Assembly (NCBI RefSeq): GCF_001658005.1
Contig: NZ_CP015986.1
Span: forward strand, 558,001-622,000
DNA: 64,000 nucleotides
DNA from: Sphingobium sp. EP60837
GTDB lineage: Bacteria; Pseudomonadota; Alphaproteobacteria; Sphingomonadales; Sphingomonadaceae
Direction of reading: 5' to 3'
A model generated the notes under the pieces. It made no database searches, had not been told where the DNA came from, and saw only the letters and a list, made by a program, of their open reading frames with translations. The position numbers and the translations under genes were made by a program. Positions 45,912 to 53,960 of this stretch are shown here, piece by piece; position 1 is the first letter of the stretch; each line of letters begins with the position of its first letter.

Positions 45912-47297
45912 ATGACGCTGAAATCGAACCGGTCCCTGCTCGATATCGACCGCGACCATCTGATCCATCCCGTCACCTCCTTCCGCGCCCATGAAGCGCG
46001 CGGCGCGACCCTGCTGCAAAGCGGTAAGGGCATGTGGCTGACGGACATGGACGGCAATCAGCTGCTCGACGCTTTCGCGGGCCTCTGGTGCGTCAATGTC
46101 GGCTATGGTCAGGACAGCATCGTCGAAGCCGCCGCCGCGCAGATGCGCCAGCTTCCTTATGCGACCGGATATTTTCATTTCGGCTGCGAAACAACAGTTC
46201 GCTTGGCCCAGAAGCTAGCAGACCTCAGCCCCGAAGGACTGGACCATGTTTACTTTACCCTGGGCGGCTCCGACGCTGTAGACTCTGCAATTCGCTACAT
46301 CATCCATTATTTCAACGCCATCGGCCGTCCTTCCAAGAAGCAATTCATCGCCCTCGACCGCGGTTATCACGGCTCCAGCACCACCGGCGCTGGCCTGACC
46401 GCCCTGTCAAATTTCCACCGCCTGTTCGATCTGCCCCACGCCTGGCAGCATCATATTCCCTCGCCCTACCCCTATCGCAGCGAACTAACCGACGACGCCG
46501 CGATCATCGCTCGCTCGGTTCAGCAGCTAAAGGACAAGGTGGCTGAACTGGGCGCGGATAATGTCGCCGCCTTCTTCTGCGAACCGATCCAGGGTTCGGG
46601 CGGCGTCATCGTTCCGCCCAAGGGCTGGCTCAAGGCCCTTCGCGACACATGCACGGAACTCGACATCCTCTTCGTCGCCGATGAAGTCATCACCGGCTTC
46701 GGCCGCACCGGCCCTCTCTTCGCCTGCGAGGAAGAAGGCGTCACCCCCGACCTCATGACGCTCGCCAAGGGCCTGACTGCCGGCTACGCGCCGATGGGCG
46801 CACTGCTCATGTCGGACAAAGTCTATCAGGGCATCGCCAACGGAGCCGCCCCTGAACTCGCGATCGGACACGGCTTCACCTATTCCGGACATCCCGTCAG
46901 CGCGGCAGTGGGCCTGGAAGTGCTGCGCCTCTATACTGAAGGCGGCATCCTCGCGAACGGGCGGAGCGTCGGCAGGCGCTTCGCCGCGGGCCTCAATGCC
47001 ATCGCGGACCATCCGCTGGTAGGCGACACACGCGGTCGCGGGCTCCTCGGCGCGATCGAGCTTGTGGCTGACAAGGACAGCAAGGCACGGCTGGATTCCG
47101 CCCTCAAAATCCCCGACCGCCTCTTCGCGCAAGGCTATAAGAACGGCGTCATCTTCCGTTCCTTTCCCGACAACATTATCGGCCTCGCCCCTGCTCTCTG
47201 CGCGTCGGATGAGGAGATGGACGAGATCTTCGCACGCATTCGGAAAACGCTCGACGATCTGCTGGAAGAGGCAGATATTCGCGCGGCGGTGGGATAA
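45912..47297 (+). CDS. Class III (omega) aminotransferase, PLP-dependent
   Basis: A 461-residue transaminase. It starts RDHLIHPVTSFRAHEARGAT, typical of putrescine, spermidine and beta-alanine:pyruvate aminotransferases. PLP contacts include TLGGSDAVDSAIRY, FVADEVITGFGRTGPLFA with the conserved Asp, and the Schiff-base Lys in DLMTLAKGLTAGYAPMGALL. HGFTYSGHPVSAAVGLEVL is the usual distal Thr-region. It moves the amino group from a terminal amine to pyruvate or 2-oxoglutarate, giving an aldehyde that the nearby dehydrogenases could use. An Lrp-type regulator gene follows 21 bases later. Confidence 0.9.
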   Translation: MTLKSNRSLLDIDRDHLIHPVTSFRAHEARGATLLQSGKGMWLTDMDGNQLLDAFAGLWCVNVGYGQDSIVEAAAAQMRQLPYATGYFHFGCETTVRLAQKLADLSPEGLDHVYFTLGGSDAVDSAIRYIIHYFNAIGRPSKKQFIALDRGYHGSSTTGAGLTALSNFHRLFDLPHAWQHHIPSPYPYRSELTDDAAIIARSVQQLKDKVAELGADNVAAFFCEPIQGSGGVIVPPKGWLKALRDTCTELDILFVADEVITGFGRTGPLFACEEEGVTPDLMTLAKGLTAGYAPMGALLMSDKVYQGIANGAAPELAIGHGFTYSGHPVSAAVGLEVLRLYTEGGILANGRSVGRRFAAGLNAIADHPLVGDTRGRGLLGAIELVADKDSKARLDSALKIPDRLFAQGYKNGVIFRSFPDNIIGLAPALCASDEEMDEIFARIRKTLDDLLEEADIRAAVG

Positions 47298-47318
47298 GAA
47301 ACAGGGGGGATCAAGCGC

Positions 47319-47813
47319 ATGTTGGGTGGCCCAAGACTGGACCGGATCGACCTCAAGATCCTGACGCAGCTTCAGCAATCCGGCCGCATCACCAATGTCG
47401 AACTGGCCGACGCGGTGGGCCTGTCGCCCAGCCCTTGCCTCACCCGCGTCAAGCGGCTGGAAAAGGCGGGCTACATCACCGGCTATGGCGCTCATATCAA
47501 CCTGCACAAGCTCGGCGAATTCCTGACCGTCTTCACTGAAGTCACCCTGACGGAACATCGGGCGGGTGACTTCTCCCGCTTTGAGACGCGCATCCGCAAG
47601 CTGGACGAGATCGTCGAGTGTCATCTTGTCAGCGGCGGCTATGATTATCTGCTGAAGTTCGTGACGCGAGGCGTCGCCCATTATCAGTCGATTATCGAGG
47701 GGATGCTGGAAAGCGACTATGGGATCGAAAAATATTTCAGCTATGTCGTGATCAAATCGCCTTTCATAAAACATCACTATCCGATCCAGCATCTTTTCGG
47801 CGAACAGAAATGA
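47319..47813 (+). CDS. Lrp/AsnC family transcriptional regulator
   Basis: A 164-residue regulator with an N-terminal winged helix-turn-helix (LDRIDLKILTQLQQSGRITN, VELADAVGLSPSPCLTRVKR) and a C-terminal RAM ligand-binding domain (ECHLVSGGYDYLLKFVTRGV). It senses an amino acid or a derivative and probably controls adjacent genes. GGGGGG precedes the ATG. It overlaps the M20 amidohydrolase start by four bases, so regulator, hydrolase and aminotransferase are likely cotranscribed. The same regulator could also control the opine-type operon, which is inference. Confidence 0.92.
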   Translation: MLGGPRLDRIDLKILTQLQQSGRITNVELADAVGLSPSPCLTRVKRLEKAGYITGYGAHINLHKLGEFLTVFTEVTLTEHRAGDFSRFETRIRKLDEIVECHLVSGGYDYLLKFVTRGVAHYQSIIEGMLESDYGIEKYFSYVVIKSPFIKHHYPIQHLFGEQK

Positions 47814-48955
47814 TCGACGACCTTCTCGAACCCCTGATCGCTCTCCGCCGCGACATTCACGCGCATCCCGAACTGGGTTTTTGCGAACACCGAACGGCGG
47901 GCCGTATCGCAGAGCAACTTCGGGCGCTGGGTCTCGAAGTGCATGAGGGGATCGGCGGCACCGGCGTCGTTGCAGTATTGCGGAACGGCACTTCCACCCG
48001 CCGCATCGGGCTGCGCGCCGACATGGACGCATTGCCGATCCATGAGCAAACCAACCTGCCCTATGCCAGCAAGACCGAAGGCACTTTCCATGGCTGCGGT
48101 CATGATGGCCATGTCGCGATGCTCCTGGGCGCAGCGCAGCACCTCGTCCGAAGCCGCAACTTCGACGGCGCCGTAAACTTCTTCTTCCAGCCCGCCGAAG
48201 AGGGCCTGGGCGGCGCGCGCGAAATGGTGAAGGAGGGGCTGTTCGAGCGCTTCCCATGCGACCGCGTCTTCGGCCTGCACAATTGGCCGGACCTGCCCGC
48301 TGGGACGATCGCCACGCGTCCCGGTCCAATCATGGGCGCTGCCGACAAGTTCGAAATCATATTGGAAGGCCGCGGCGGCCATGCAGCGATCCCGCAGGAC
48401 ACGCCGGACGCCATTCTCGCTTCAGCCAGCTTGGTGATGCAACTCAACAGCATCGTCGCGCGCCGCATCACGCCAACCGCCTCGGCAGTGCTGTCGATCA
48501 CCCAGATACACGGCGGCCACACGCATAATGTGATCCCGGCAGAGGTGAAGGTCAGCGGCACCGTTCGCACCTTCGACCCCAATGTGCAGGATGTGATCGA
48601 AGATGCGATCCGTAGCATCGCCGCAGGGGTGGCGCTCGCCAATCGTGTGACCGCGACGGTCGACTATCAGCGCTATTATCCCGCTACGATCAACGATGCA
48701 GAAGCCGCGCAGGAAGCGCTGGACGCCGCCGCGACAGTAGGAACTGCGCAACTGGCGCCCGAACCCGCCTTCACCTCGGAAGACTTCGCTTTCATGCTGC
48801 AAGCGTGCAAGGGCGCATATATCTGGCTAGGCCAAGCGCAAGCGGAAGGCTCCGTGCCGCTCCATAACCCGCATTACGACTTTAACGACGATGTGCTGGG
48901 CATCGGCATCCGTCTGCATGTCGCGCTCGCCGAACGGTATCTCGCTAAAGGCTGA
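47810..48955 (+). CDS. M20 family amidohydrolase (hippurate hydrolase-like)
   Basis: A zinc-dependent peptidase/amidase of 381 residues. The metal-ligand segments are MDALPIHEQTNLPYASK, FHGCGHDGHVAMLLGAAQHL, FQPAEEGLGGAREM (with the Glu-Glu pair), and SEDFAFMLQ. A dimerisation domain lies between. Family members hydrolyse N-acyl amino acids, hippurate or indole-acetyl conjugates, so one plausible role is to release the amine from an N-acylated substrate. It overlaps the Lrp gene (ATGA). Its 3' end overlaps the convergent CopB-like gene by 11 bases. Confidence 0.9.
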   Translation: MIDDLLEPLIALRRDIHAHPELGFCEHRTAGRIAEQLRALGLEVHEGIGGTGVVAVLRNGTSTRRIGLRADMDALPIHEQTNLPYASKTEGTFHGCGHDGHVAMLLGAAQHLVRSRNFDGAVNFFFQPAEEGLGGAREMVKEGLFERFPCDRVFGLHNWPDLPAGTIATRPGPIMGAADKFEIILEGRGGHAAIPQDTPDAILASASLVMQLNSIVARRITPTASAVLSITQIHGGHTHNVIPAEVKVSGTVRTFDPNVQDVIEDAIRSIAAGVALANRVTATVDYQRYYPATINDAEAAQEALDAAATVGTAQLAPEPAFTSEDFAFMLQACKGAYIWLGQAQAEGSVPLHNPHYDFNDDVLGIGIRLHVALAERYLAKG

Positions 48956-49664
48956 AGCCGAAGCCTGCGACCGCCATCGTCGATTGCAGCGTCTCGCCCT
49001 GCGCGCGAGCAAGCTCGCGGCTGTCGCTCAGCAATCGCTCATGCGCCACACCGACAAAGGCGTTGATCTTGTCATTAAGGCGGAAGCGCAGCCGCACCGA
49101 CGCCTCCGCGTCAGTGAAACCAGCGCCCACGCCGTCCGCTTCCACCCTCTGCGCTGACCAGGCAATCGCGGCGCGGGGCTCGATATAGATCTTATCCGTA
49201 ATCGGCAGCTGATAAATGACCTGTGCGTCTCCGGTCACCAGCCCATCGTCGGACAGAAAAGCATAGCCCTCCCAGCTCACGCGCGATCCAATCGACCCCT
49301 GCACACCAACCATTGCGTAGCTGTCATGCGGATGAGGCTGGAAATCATGCCGTACCCCCGCCAGCAGCACGACATTGTCGCTGATGGATCGGCCATAGAG
49401 AAGCCGCGCCTGCACATCGTCGATACGATTACCGACCGCCCCGCCACCTTCCACCATCAACATCAGCTGGTCGGTGCTGTCACCGTAGGAAAAGCTGCCG
49501 TCCCACAGGAATATCTCGTCGCCTTTGCCTGCGCGCACTTCAATGAAGTCGAAGCCGCCGCTGAGCGCAGCCTTGTCCTCTTCGGCGGGCTCTTGCGCCA
49601 ACACGGGCTCCGCCGCGGCGAGAGCGCAAATGCCAATGAGGGAACAGAGGAAGGCGTGGCCCAC
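48945..49664 (-). CDS. CopB-like outer membrane protein, divergent paralogue
   Basis: A 239-residue outer membrane protein of the copper-resistance B family. A signal peptide ends near PVLAQ; then FDFIEVRAGKGDEIFLWDGS, ARLLYGRSISDNVVLLAGVR-HDF, FLSDDGLVTGDAQVIYQLPI and a C-terminal strand closing in Phe-Ser-Leu match the CopB barrel. Unlike its neighbour it has no Met- or His-rich N-terminal region, so metal capture there is probably lost. It follows copB by 134 bases on the same strand. It could be a remnant of duplication or have a different outer membrane role. Confidence 0.8.
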   Translation of the reverse strand: MGHAFLCSLIGICALAAAEPVLAQEPAEEDKAALSGGFDFIEVRAGKGDEIFLWDGSFSYGDSTDQLMLMVEGGGAVGNRIDDVQARLLYGRSISDNVVLLAGVRHDFQPHPHDSYAMVGVQGSIGSRVSWEGYAFLSDDGLVTGDAQVIYQLPITDKIYIEPRAAIAWSAQRVEADGVGAGFTDAEASVRLRFRLNDKINAFVGVAHERLLSDSRELARAQGETLQSTMAVAGFGFSL

Positions 49665-49798
49665 GATCTACCTTGATCAATTGTTGTCCAAGATCAGATT
49701 AGCCGCGATCGGCAGAGCATAAGCGCGAAGCAACGGCGCTAAGCCGCCAATCATGATAAGTTGTCTTGAAGCTGCAGCAGATCATGCCGCACCGGCTT

Positions 49799-50752
49799 TT
49801 AGAACCAGAATCGTACGCCCATGACCAGGCTCGTAGTCGATGCACTCTCCCCCTCTGCCCGCGCCAAACGCACGGTATCGCCGAGTTTCCGCTCCCAATT
49901 GATCCCCAGATAGGGCGCGAATTCCCGCGCGAATTCATAGCGCAGTCGCAAACCCAGTTCGACATCGGAGAGGCCCGAACCAATGCCAAGTTCGGGCACA
50001 TCCTGCGCAGCTATATTTAGCTCGGCGGCTGGCTGCAGGATCAGACGCTGCGTGATGCGCTGGTCATAGCTCGCCTCCAACCGCAGACGCGCGTCGCCCT
50101 TGGTGGACAGAAAAGCCTGTGCCCCAACCTCGAACCAGTAGGGGGCAAGCCCTTCGATACCGACAACCGCATAGGTCCGGTCGGGGTCGGGCCGGAAATC
50201 GTGCCGCACCCCCGCTTCCAGATTGAACCAGGGATCGATGGCGCGGCTGTAAAGCGCCTGAACCTCCGCGCTTTCCAGGCGGCCGCCAATTTCGCCCTCA
50301 CCTTCGGTCTTGAAGGCGAAGCGATTGATGTCGCCGCCGACCCAGCCTTCGCCTTCCCAATGGTAGCCGTCCGCACCCTTGCCCATGCGATATTCCAGCC
50401 GGTCGAGCATGATCTGCGAGAAGGTCATGCCGCCGCTTTCCTTCAGCATCGCGGCACGCGCTCGCGCCATGTCCGCCCGGCTGTAAAAAGCTTCGGCGGC
50501 ATGATCGGTCGGGGCGGGCGGCGCCTCGCCCTTGGGGATGGCGTCGCCGGGGGCCGCCATGGTGTGACCGGCGTGAGGATCGGCCGCAGCGGGCGATTCT
50601 GCGGCCTGATGGGCTGAGCGATCCTGCGCCTCCGATTGCTCGGCAGGTCCGACAGTTCCATGGTCCATCTGACTATGATCCATTTCCTGCGCCCATACAG
50701 GAACCGAAGCGGATGCCAGCAGGAATGTGGCGGCGGAAATCAGCATCTTCAT
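49799..50752 (-). CDS. copB: Copper resistance protein B
   Basis: A 317-residue outer membrane copper-binding protein. The signal peptide ends near PVWAQ and the mature N terminus is rich in Met, His and Asp (EMDHSQMDHGT, DPHAGHTMAAP), which bind copper. The CopB domain then shows HWEGEGWVGGDINRFAFKTE, EVQALYSRAIDPWFNLEAG-VRHDF, VGAQAFLSTKGDARLRLEAS and a closing Trp-Phe terminus. The start ATG at 50752 overlaps the copA stop by four bases, so it is translationally coupled. Together with CopA it gives periplasmic and outer-membrane copper tolerance. Confidence 0.92.
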   Translation of the reverse strand: MKMLISAATFLLASASVPVWAQEMDHSQMDHGTVGPAEQSEAQDRSAHQAAESPAAADPHAGHTMAAPGDAIPKGEAPPAPTDHAAEAFYSRADMARARAAMLKESGGMTFSQIMLDRLEYRMGKGADGYHWEGEGWVGGDINRFAFKTEGEGEIGGRLESAEVQALYSRAIDPWFNLEAGVRHDFRPDPDRTYAVVGIEGLAPYWFEVGAQAFLSTKGDARLRLEASYDQRITQRLILQPAAELNIAAQDVPELGIGSGLSDVELGLRLRYEFAREFAPYLGINWERKLGDTVRLARAEGESASTTSLVMGVRFWF

Positions 50753-52503
50753 GCCGTCCCTCCTTCATGCCGCACGGTCACGACGCGCATCATCCCGCTG
50801 TGCATGTGCATCAGCATATGGCAATGGAACGCCCAATCCCCCAGCGCATCAGCGGTAAGGTCGAAGCTCACCTTCCCCCCGGGTAGCACATTCACCGTAT
50901 GCTTGACCGGATCATGCGCACCCGCACCGGTCACCAGTTGGAAGAAGTGGCCGTGCAAATGAATGGGATGCGGCATCATCGTGTCGTTGATCAGGTTCAC
51001 GCGCACCCGCTCCATATGGCGGAAGGCGATCGGCTCAGCACCGTCGGACAGCTTCACCCCGTCGAAGGACCACATATAGCGCTCCATGTTCGCGGTGAGG
51101 TGAATGTCTAATGTCCGCGTCGGCGTCCGCGTGTCCTTGAAAGGTTCCAGCGACTTCAGATCAGCATAGGTCAGCACCCGATGCTCGACATTCTCCAGCC
51201 CGGTCGGTCGATCCGCCGTCCGATCGGCGGGCATGGGGGAGAGCGTCGCTACGCCCGGCCCCATCTTCACCTGGGGTGCGACAGAAGGATCGAGCATCTT
51301 CATCGAATGCCCCGCCATGCTTTCATTGGCAGGCTGGCTGAGGTCGATGACGCCTCCCTGCCCCATGTCCATGCCGGACATGTCCATGCCCATATCCTTC
51401 ATGCCCAGCAGCGGCCTTTCGCGCACCGCCGGCACCTCCGCCACCATCCCGATGCGCGGCGCCAAAGTCGCCCGCACCAGCCCGGACCTATCGATCGCCT
51501 CCGCAATCAGCCCGTAAGCCTTCGCCTCTTTGGGCTGCACCACCACATCATAGGTTTCGGCGATGCCTATCTGAAACTCGTCCGTTTCGACGGGTTGGAC
51601 ATGCTGGCCGTCGCACTGCACCACCGTCATCGACAGTCCCGGCAACCGCACGTTGAAGTTGGTCATGGCCGCGGCATTTATGATCCGCAGCCGCACGCGC
51701 TCACCGGGCATAAACAGCCCCGTCCAATTCTCCGCCGTGCCATGGCCGTTGACGAGGAAGCTGTAGGTGGAGCCGGTGACGTCCGAAATGTCAGTCGGGT
51801 CCATCCGCATCGCGCCCCATTCGAGCCGCTCCTTCGCGCTCTGGTCCTTACCCGCCATCAAACCCGCCAGTGTCTGCCGCTGCATGTTGAAATAGCCGCC
51901 GGATTGCTTCAGCCGCTTCAGCAGCACGTGCGGATGGACCGGACTCCAGTCGGACAGGACGATCACATGCTCGCGCTCGCTTTGCACAGGATCGACGCCA
52001 GCGGGATCGATCACGATCGGCCCGTAGTGGCCAGTTGCCTCCTGCATCCCCGAATGGCTGTGATACCAATAGGTGCCAGACTGGCGGATCGGAAATTCAT
52101 AGGTGAAGGTCTTACCGGGCCGGATACCGGGGAAGCTTACTCCCGGCACTCCGTCCATTTGGAACGGCACGATCAATCCATGCCAATGGATTGATGTGTC
52201 TTCCTTCAGCTGATTGGTGACGGACAGTCGGACATTCTGCCCTTCCTTCAACCGGATTAGCGGCGCGGGCAGCGTGCCGTTGATCATTACCGCATGGGCC
52301 GAGCGCCCGCCGATCGAAAAGTGGCTCTCCCCCACGTTTAATGCAATCTGCTCGCCGCTCAGCACACCGGGCGCAGGCGCAAGCCCAGCCGTGCCGCTCC
52401 GCGCCCAAGCTGGAAAGACACGGGCCAGCGCCAGCGCGCCGCCAACGCCGCCCAGACCACGGATCAAGCTGCGGCGATCAATATCAGGTAGGGACAAGGG
52501 CAT
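50749..52503 (-). CDS. copA: CopA multicopper oxidase
   Basis: Periplasmic copper resistance oxidase of 584 residues that oxidises Cu(I) to less toxic Cu(II). A twin-arginine-type signal (DRRSLIRGLGGVGGALAL) precedes three cupredoxin domains. All four copper-site motifs are present: HWHGLIVPFQMDG (His106/108), WYHSHSGMQ (His148/150), HPIHLHGHFFQL and HCHMLMHMHSGM. A Met-rich insert, MKDMGMDMSGMDMGQGG, is typical for PcoA/CopA. It starts 29 bases after the ECF sigma factor gene, so the sigma and its regulators belong to the same transcription unit or its promoter. Confidence 0.95.
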   Translation of the reverse strand: MPLSLPDIDRRSLIRGLGGVGGALALARVFPAWARSGTAGLAPAPGVLSGEQIALNVGESHFSIGGRSAHAVMINGTLPAPLIRLKEGQNVRLSVTNQLKEDTSIHWHGLIVPFQMDGVPGVSFPGIRPGKTFTYEFPIRQSGTYWYHSHSGMQEATGHYGPIVIDPAGVDPVQSEREHVIVLSDWSPVHPHVLLKRLKQSGGYFNMQRQTLAGLMAGKDQSAKERLEWGAMRMDPTDISDVTGSTYSFLVNGHGTAENWTGLFMPGERVRLRIINAAAMTNFNVRLPGLSMTVVQCDGQHVQPVETDEFQIGIAETYDVVVQPKEAKAYGLIAEAIDRSGLVRATLAPRIGMVAEVPAVRERPLLGMKDMGMDMSGMDMGQGGVIDLSQPANESMAGHSMKMLDPSVAPQVKMGPGVATLSPMPADRTADRPTGLENVEHRVLTYADLKSLEPFKDTRTPTRTLDIHLTANMERYMWSFDGVKLSDGAEPIAFRHMERVRVNLINDTMMPHPIHLHGHFFQLVTGAGAHDPVKHTVNVLPGGKVSFDLTADALGDWAFHCHMLMHMHSGMMRVVTVRHEGGTA

Positions 52504-52532
52504 GAAATGCTCTGCAAAAGGGATGATCCCCC

Positions 52533-53114
52533 TTATACGCGGACCAAGCCGACATCCCTCAATTGTTCGGCCAATTTGTTGCGCGCCCGGTAAAGGCGTG
52601 TCTCCACGGCCTTTTCGCTCACTCCCAGCGCTTGCGCCGCTTCCGCTTGACTCATTCCCTCGATGGTCCGCAGCAACAGCACATCCTTGAGGTTGCCAGG
52701 TAGTGCCGCGATAGCCGCATGGATTTGTGCCAGTTCCGCGCGCGATTGAAGCTCGCGCTCCGGCGTCAACGCGTCATCCGCGACGGCAACAGCTTCCTCA
52801 ATGGGTCGGGCGAAGGTGAAGAAGCGGCGCACCGCACGCCGCCGGGCCCAGTCATGGCACTTATTGATCGCGATCCGCGCGATCCACAGCCGGAAAGGGC
52901 GCGCGCCGTCATAGCGGGTCAACGCAGCGAAGGCGGCAATGAATGTTTCCTGCGTAATGTCCAGCGCCTCGGTCGCGTCGCCCACATGCCCCCGCGCTAG
53001 CCGGAATACACCGTCGCGATGCCGTCGCATCAGCTCGCCATAGGCGCTCTGCTGCCCGGCAAGCGCCGACGAGGCCAGCTCGGCATCGCTTTGTTGGGAA
53101 AGCGGCAGGTTCAC
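52533..53114 (-). CDS. ECF sigma factor, CnrH-like position
   Basis: An extracytoplasmic-function sigma factor of 193 residues with region 2 (ALDITQETFIAAFAALTRYD, FRLWIARIAINKCHDWARRR) and region 4 (LKDVLLLRTIEGMSQAEAAQ, ALGVSEKAVETRLYRARNKL). It should direct RNA polymerase to metal-response promoters when freed from its anti-sigma factor. Its start overlaps the stop of the periplasmic sensor gene by four bases (ATGA). Gene order is small membrane anti-sigma, periplasmic sensor, sigma, which equals cnrY-cnrX-cnrH. Downstream are copA and copB, so copper tolerance genes are the probable target. Confidence 0.9.
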   Translation of the reverse strand: MNLPLSQQSDAELASSALAGQQSAYGELMRRHRDGVFRLARGHVGDATEALDITQETFIAAFAALTRYDGARPFRLWIARIAINKCHDWARRRAVRRFFTFARPIEEAVAVADDALTPERELQSRAELAQIHAAIAALPGNLKDVLLLRTIEGMSQAEAAQALGVSEKAVETRLYRARNKLAEQLRDVGLVRV

Positions 53115-53554
53115 CGCCCTGGGTCGGTCAGAACCTTGACGACCGCGGCATCAAATTGCGCGGCCTGATCGGGCCGCAGCACCGCACGCATGGCGAAGAT
53201 ATGCTTCAGCGTCTCTTTCTGCAGCATCCCCATGACATGATGCGAACGATCGACCGCCTCGCTCACCTGAGGGCCATAGCCATGCTCGGCCGCTATCGCC
53301 TGCGCCAGCCGGGCGTTGTCGGCGCGCATCTCCGCTTCCATCGCAGCACGCCGCTTGGCGAAATCCGCCTCCAGCGCATGGATGCGCCGTTCCTGACTCT
53401 CGTCCAGCTTCAACTTCTTGTGGATGAGGGAGTGGACCTCGCTTTCCACCCGAGGCTGCGGAGCGATCCAGACGCGCGCCACCAGCACCGCCGCCAAAGC
53501 CGCCGCAAAGGCGACCAGCGCGACCAGCCCATATCGCCCTGCCCCCTTCACCAT
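53111..53554 (-). CDS. CnrX-like periplasmic metal sensor
   Basis: A 147-residue protein with one N-terminal membrane helix (about residues 8-30) and a helical periplasmic domain, annotated in general as a periplasmic heavy metal sensor. Its ligand candidates are His41 and His45 (VHSLIHKKL), Glu62 (HALEADF), His118 and Met122 (LKHIFAM). From memory, Ni/Co-binding CnrX of Cupriavidus metallidurans uses His42, His46, Glu63, His119 and Met123, so every position is shifted by one and spacing is exact. It probably relays metal binding to the anti-sigma partner. It starts directly after the upstream gene's stop codon. Confidence 0.88.
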   Translation of the reverse strand: MVKGAGRYGLVALVAFAAALAAVLVARVWIAPQPRVESEVHSLIHKKLKLDESQERRIHALEADFAKRRAAMEAEMRADNARLAQAIAAEHGYGPQVSEAVDRSHHVMGMLQKETLKHIFAMRAVLRPDQAAQFDAAVVKVLTDPGR

Positions 53555-53824
53555 TTACTGGCCCAACAAACGTGACGGCGCGTAATCGGACATGCCAATC
53601 ACTACTGGCTGCGACGCTGCCTGAGCCGGGCTACCCGGCACCACGCTGCTGACCCAGCCAATGCCAATGGCCATGATCCCCGCCAGCGCCAGACTGCGCC
53701 GCGCAACTGCACGCTCCCGGCGATGGGCAACGCCTGCCATTACCGCCTCATCCATCATCGCGAGACGAGGATCCGTTGGCGCTGCGCGGAGTTGGCCAAG
53801 CCATTGATCAAGGTCGCTCATCAC
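53555..53824 (-). CDS. Putative CnrY-like membrane anti-sigma factor
   Basis: An 89-residue protein with a roughly 43-residue cytoplasmic head, one membrane helix (about residues 44-62) and a short periplasmic tail. The head starts MSDLDQWLGQLRAAPTDPRL, whose D-x-x-x-W-L look is similar to the sigma-binding start of CnrY as I recall it; the tail ends APSRLLGQ. It has no named domain visible by eye. Position, size and topology suit an anti-sigma factor that holds the ECF sigma until the CnrX-like sensor signals. Start at 53824 or one codon later (53821). Confidence 0.72.
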   Translation of the reverse strand: MMSDLDQWLGQLRAAPTDPRLAMMDEAVMAGVAHRRERAVARRSLALAGIMAIGIGWVSSVVPGSPAQAASQPVVIGMSDYAPSRLLGQ

Positions 53825-53960
53825 TCACACTCCCTATACACGCCCAGGATACGCTCGCCGCCCGCCAATCCCTCATGCAAAAATTTATGCACGTCCGTCG
53901 AGGGGTGACATAATCCGCCGCGTAATATCCCTAATCGCAACCCGATTGGAGATGAGTTCC
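53825..53960. promoter_or_regulatory. Divergent control region of the copper island
   Basis: 136 bases between the anti-sigma-like gene (minus) and copC (plus), where promoters for the sigma-copA-copB and copC-copD units must lie. It includes AT-rich ATGCAAAAATTTATGCA, which contains a short palindromic element (TGCA...TGCA). No CsoR or CueR operator consensus is evident, which fits control by the local ECF sigma instead. Confidence 0.45.

Noticed and set aside
46527..48329. 600-codon minus-strand frame across aminotransferase, Lrp and M20 genes
   Set aside because: It crosses three well-supported genes on the opposite strand and shows no family motif.
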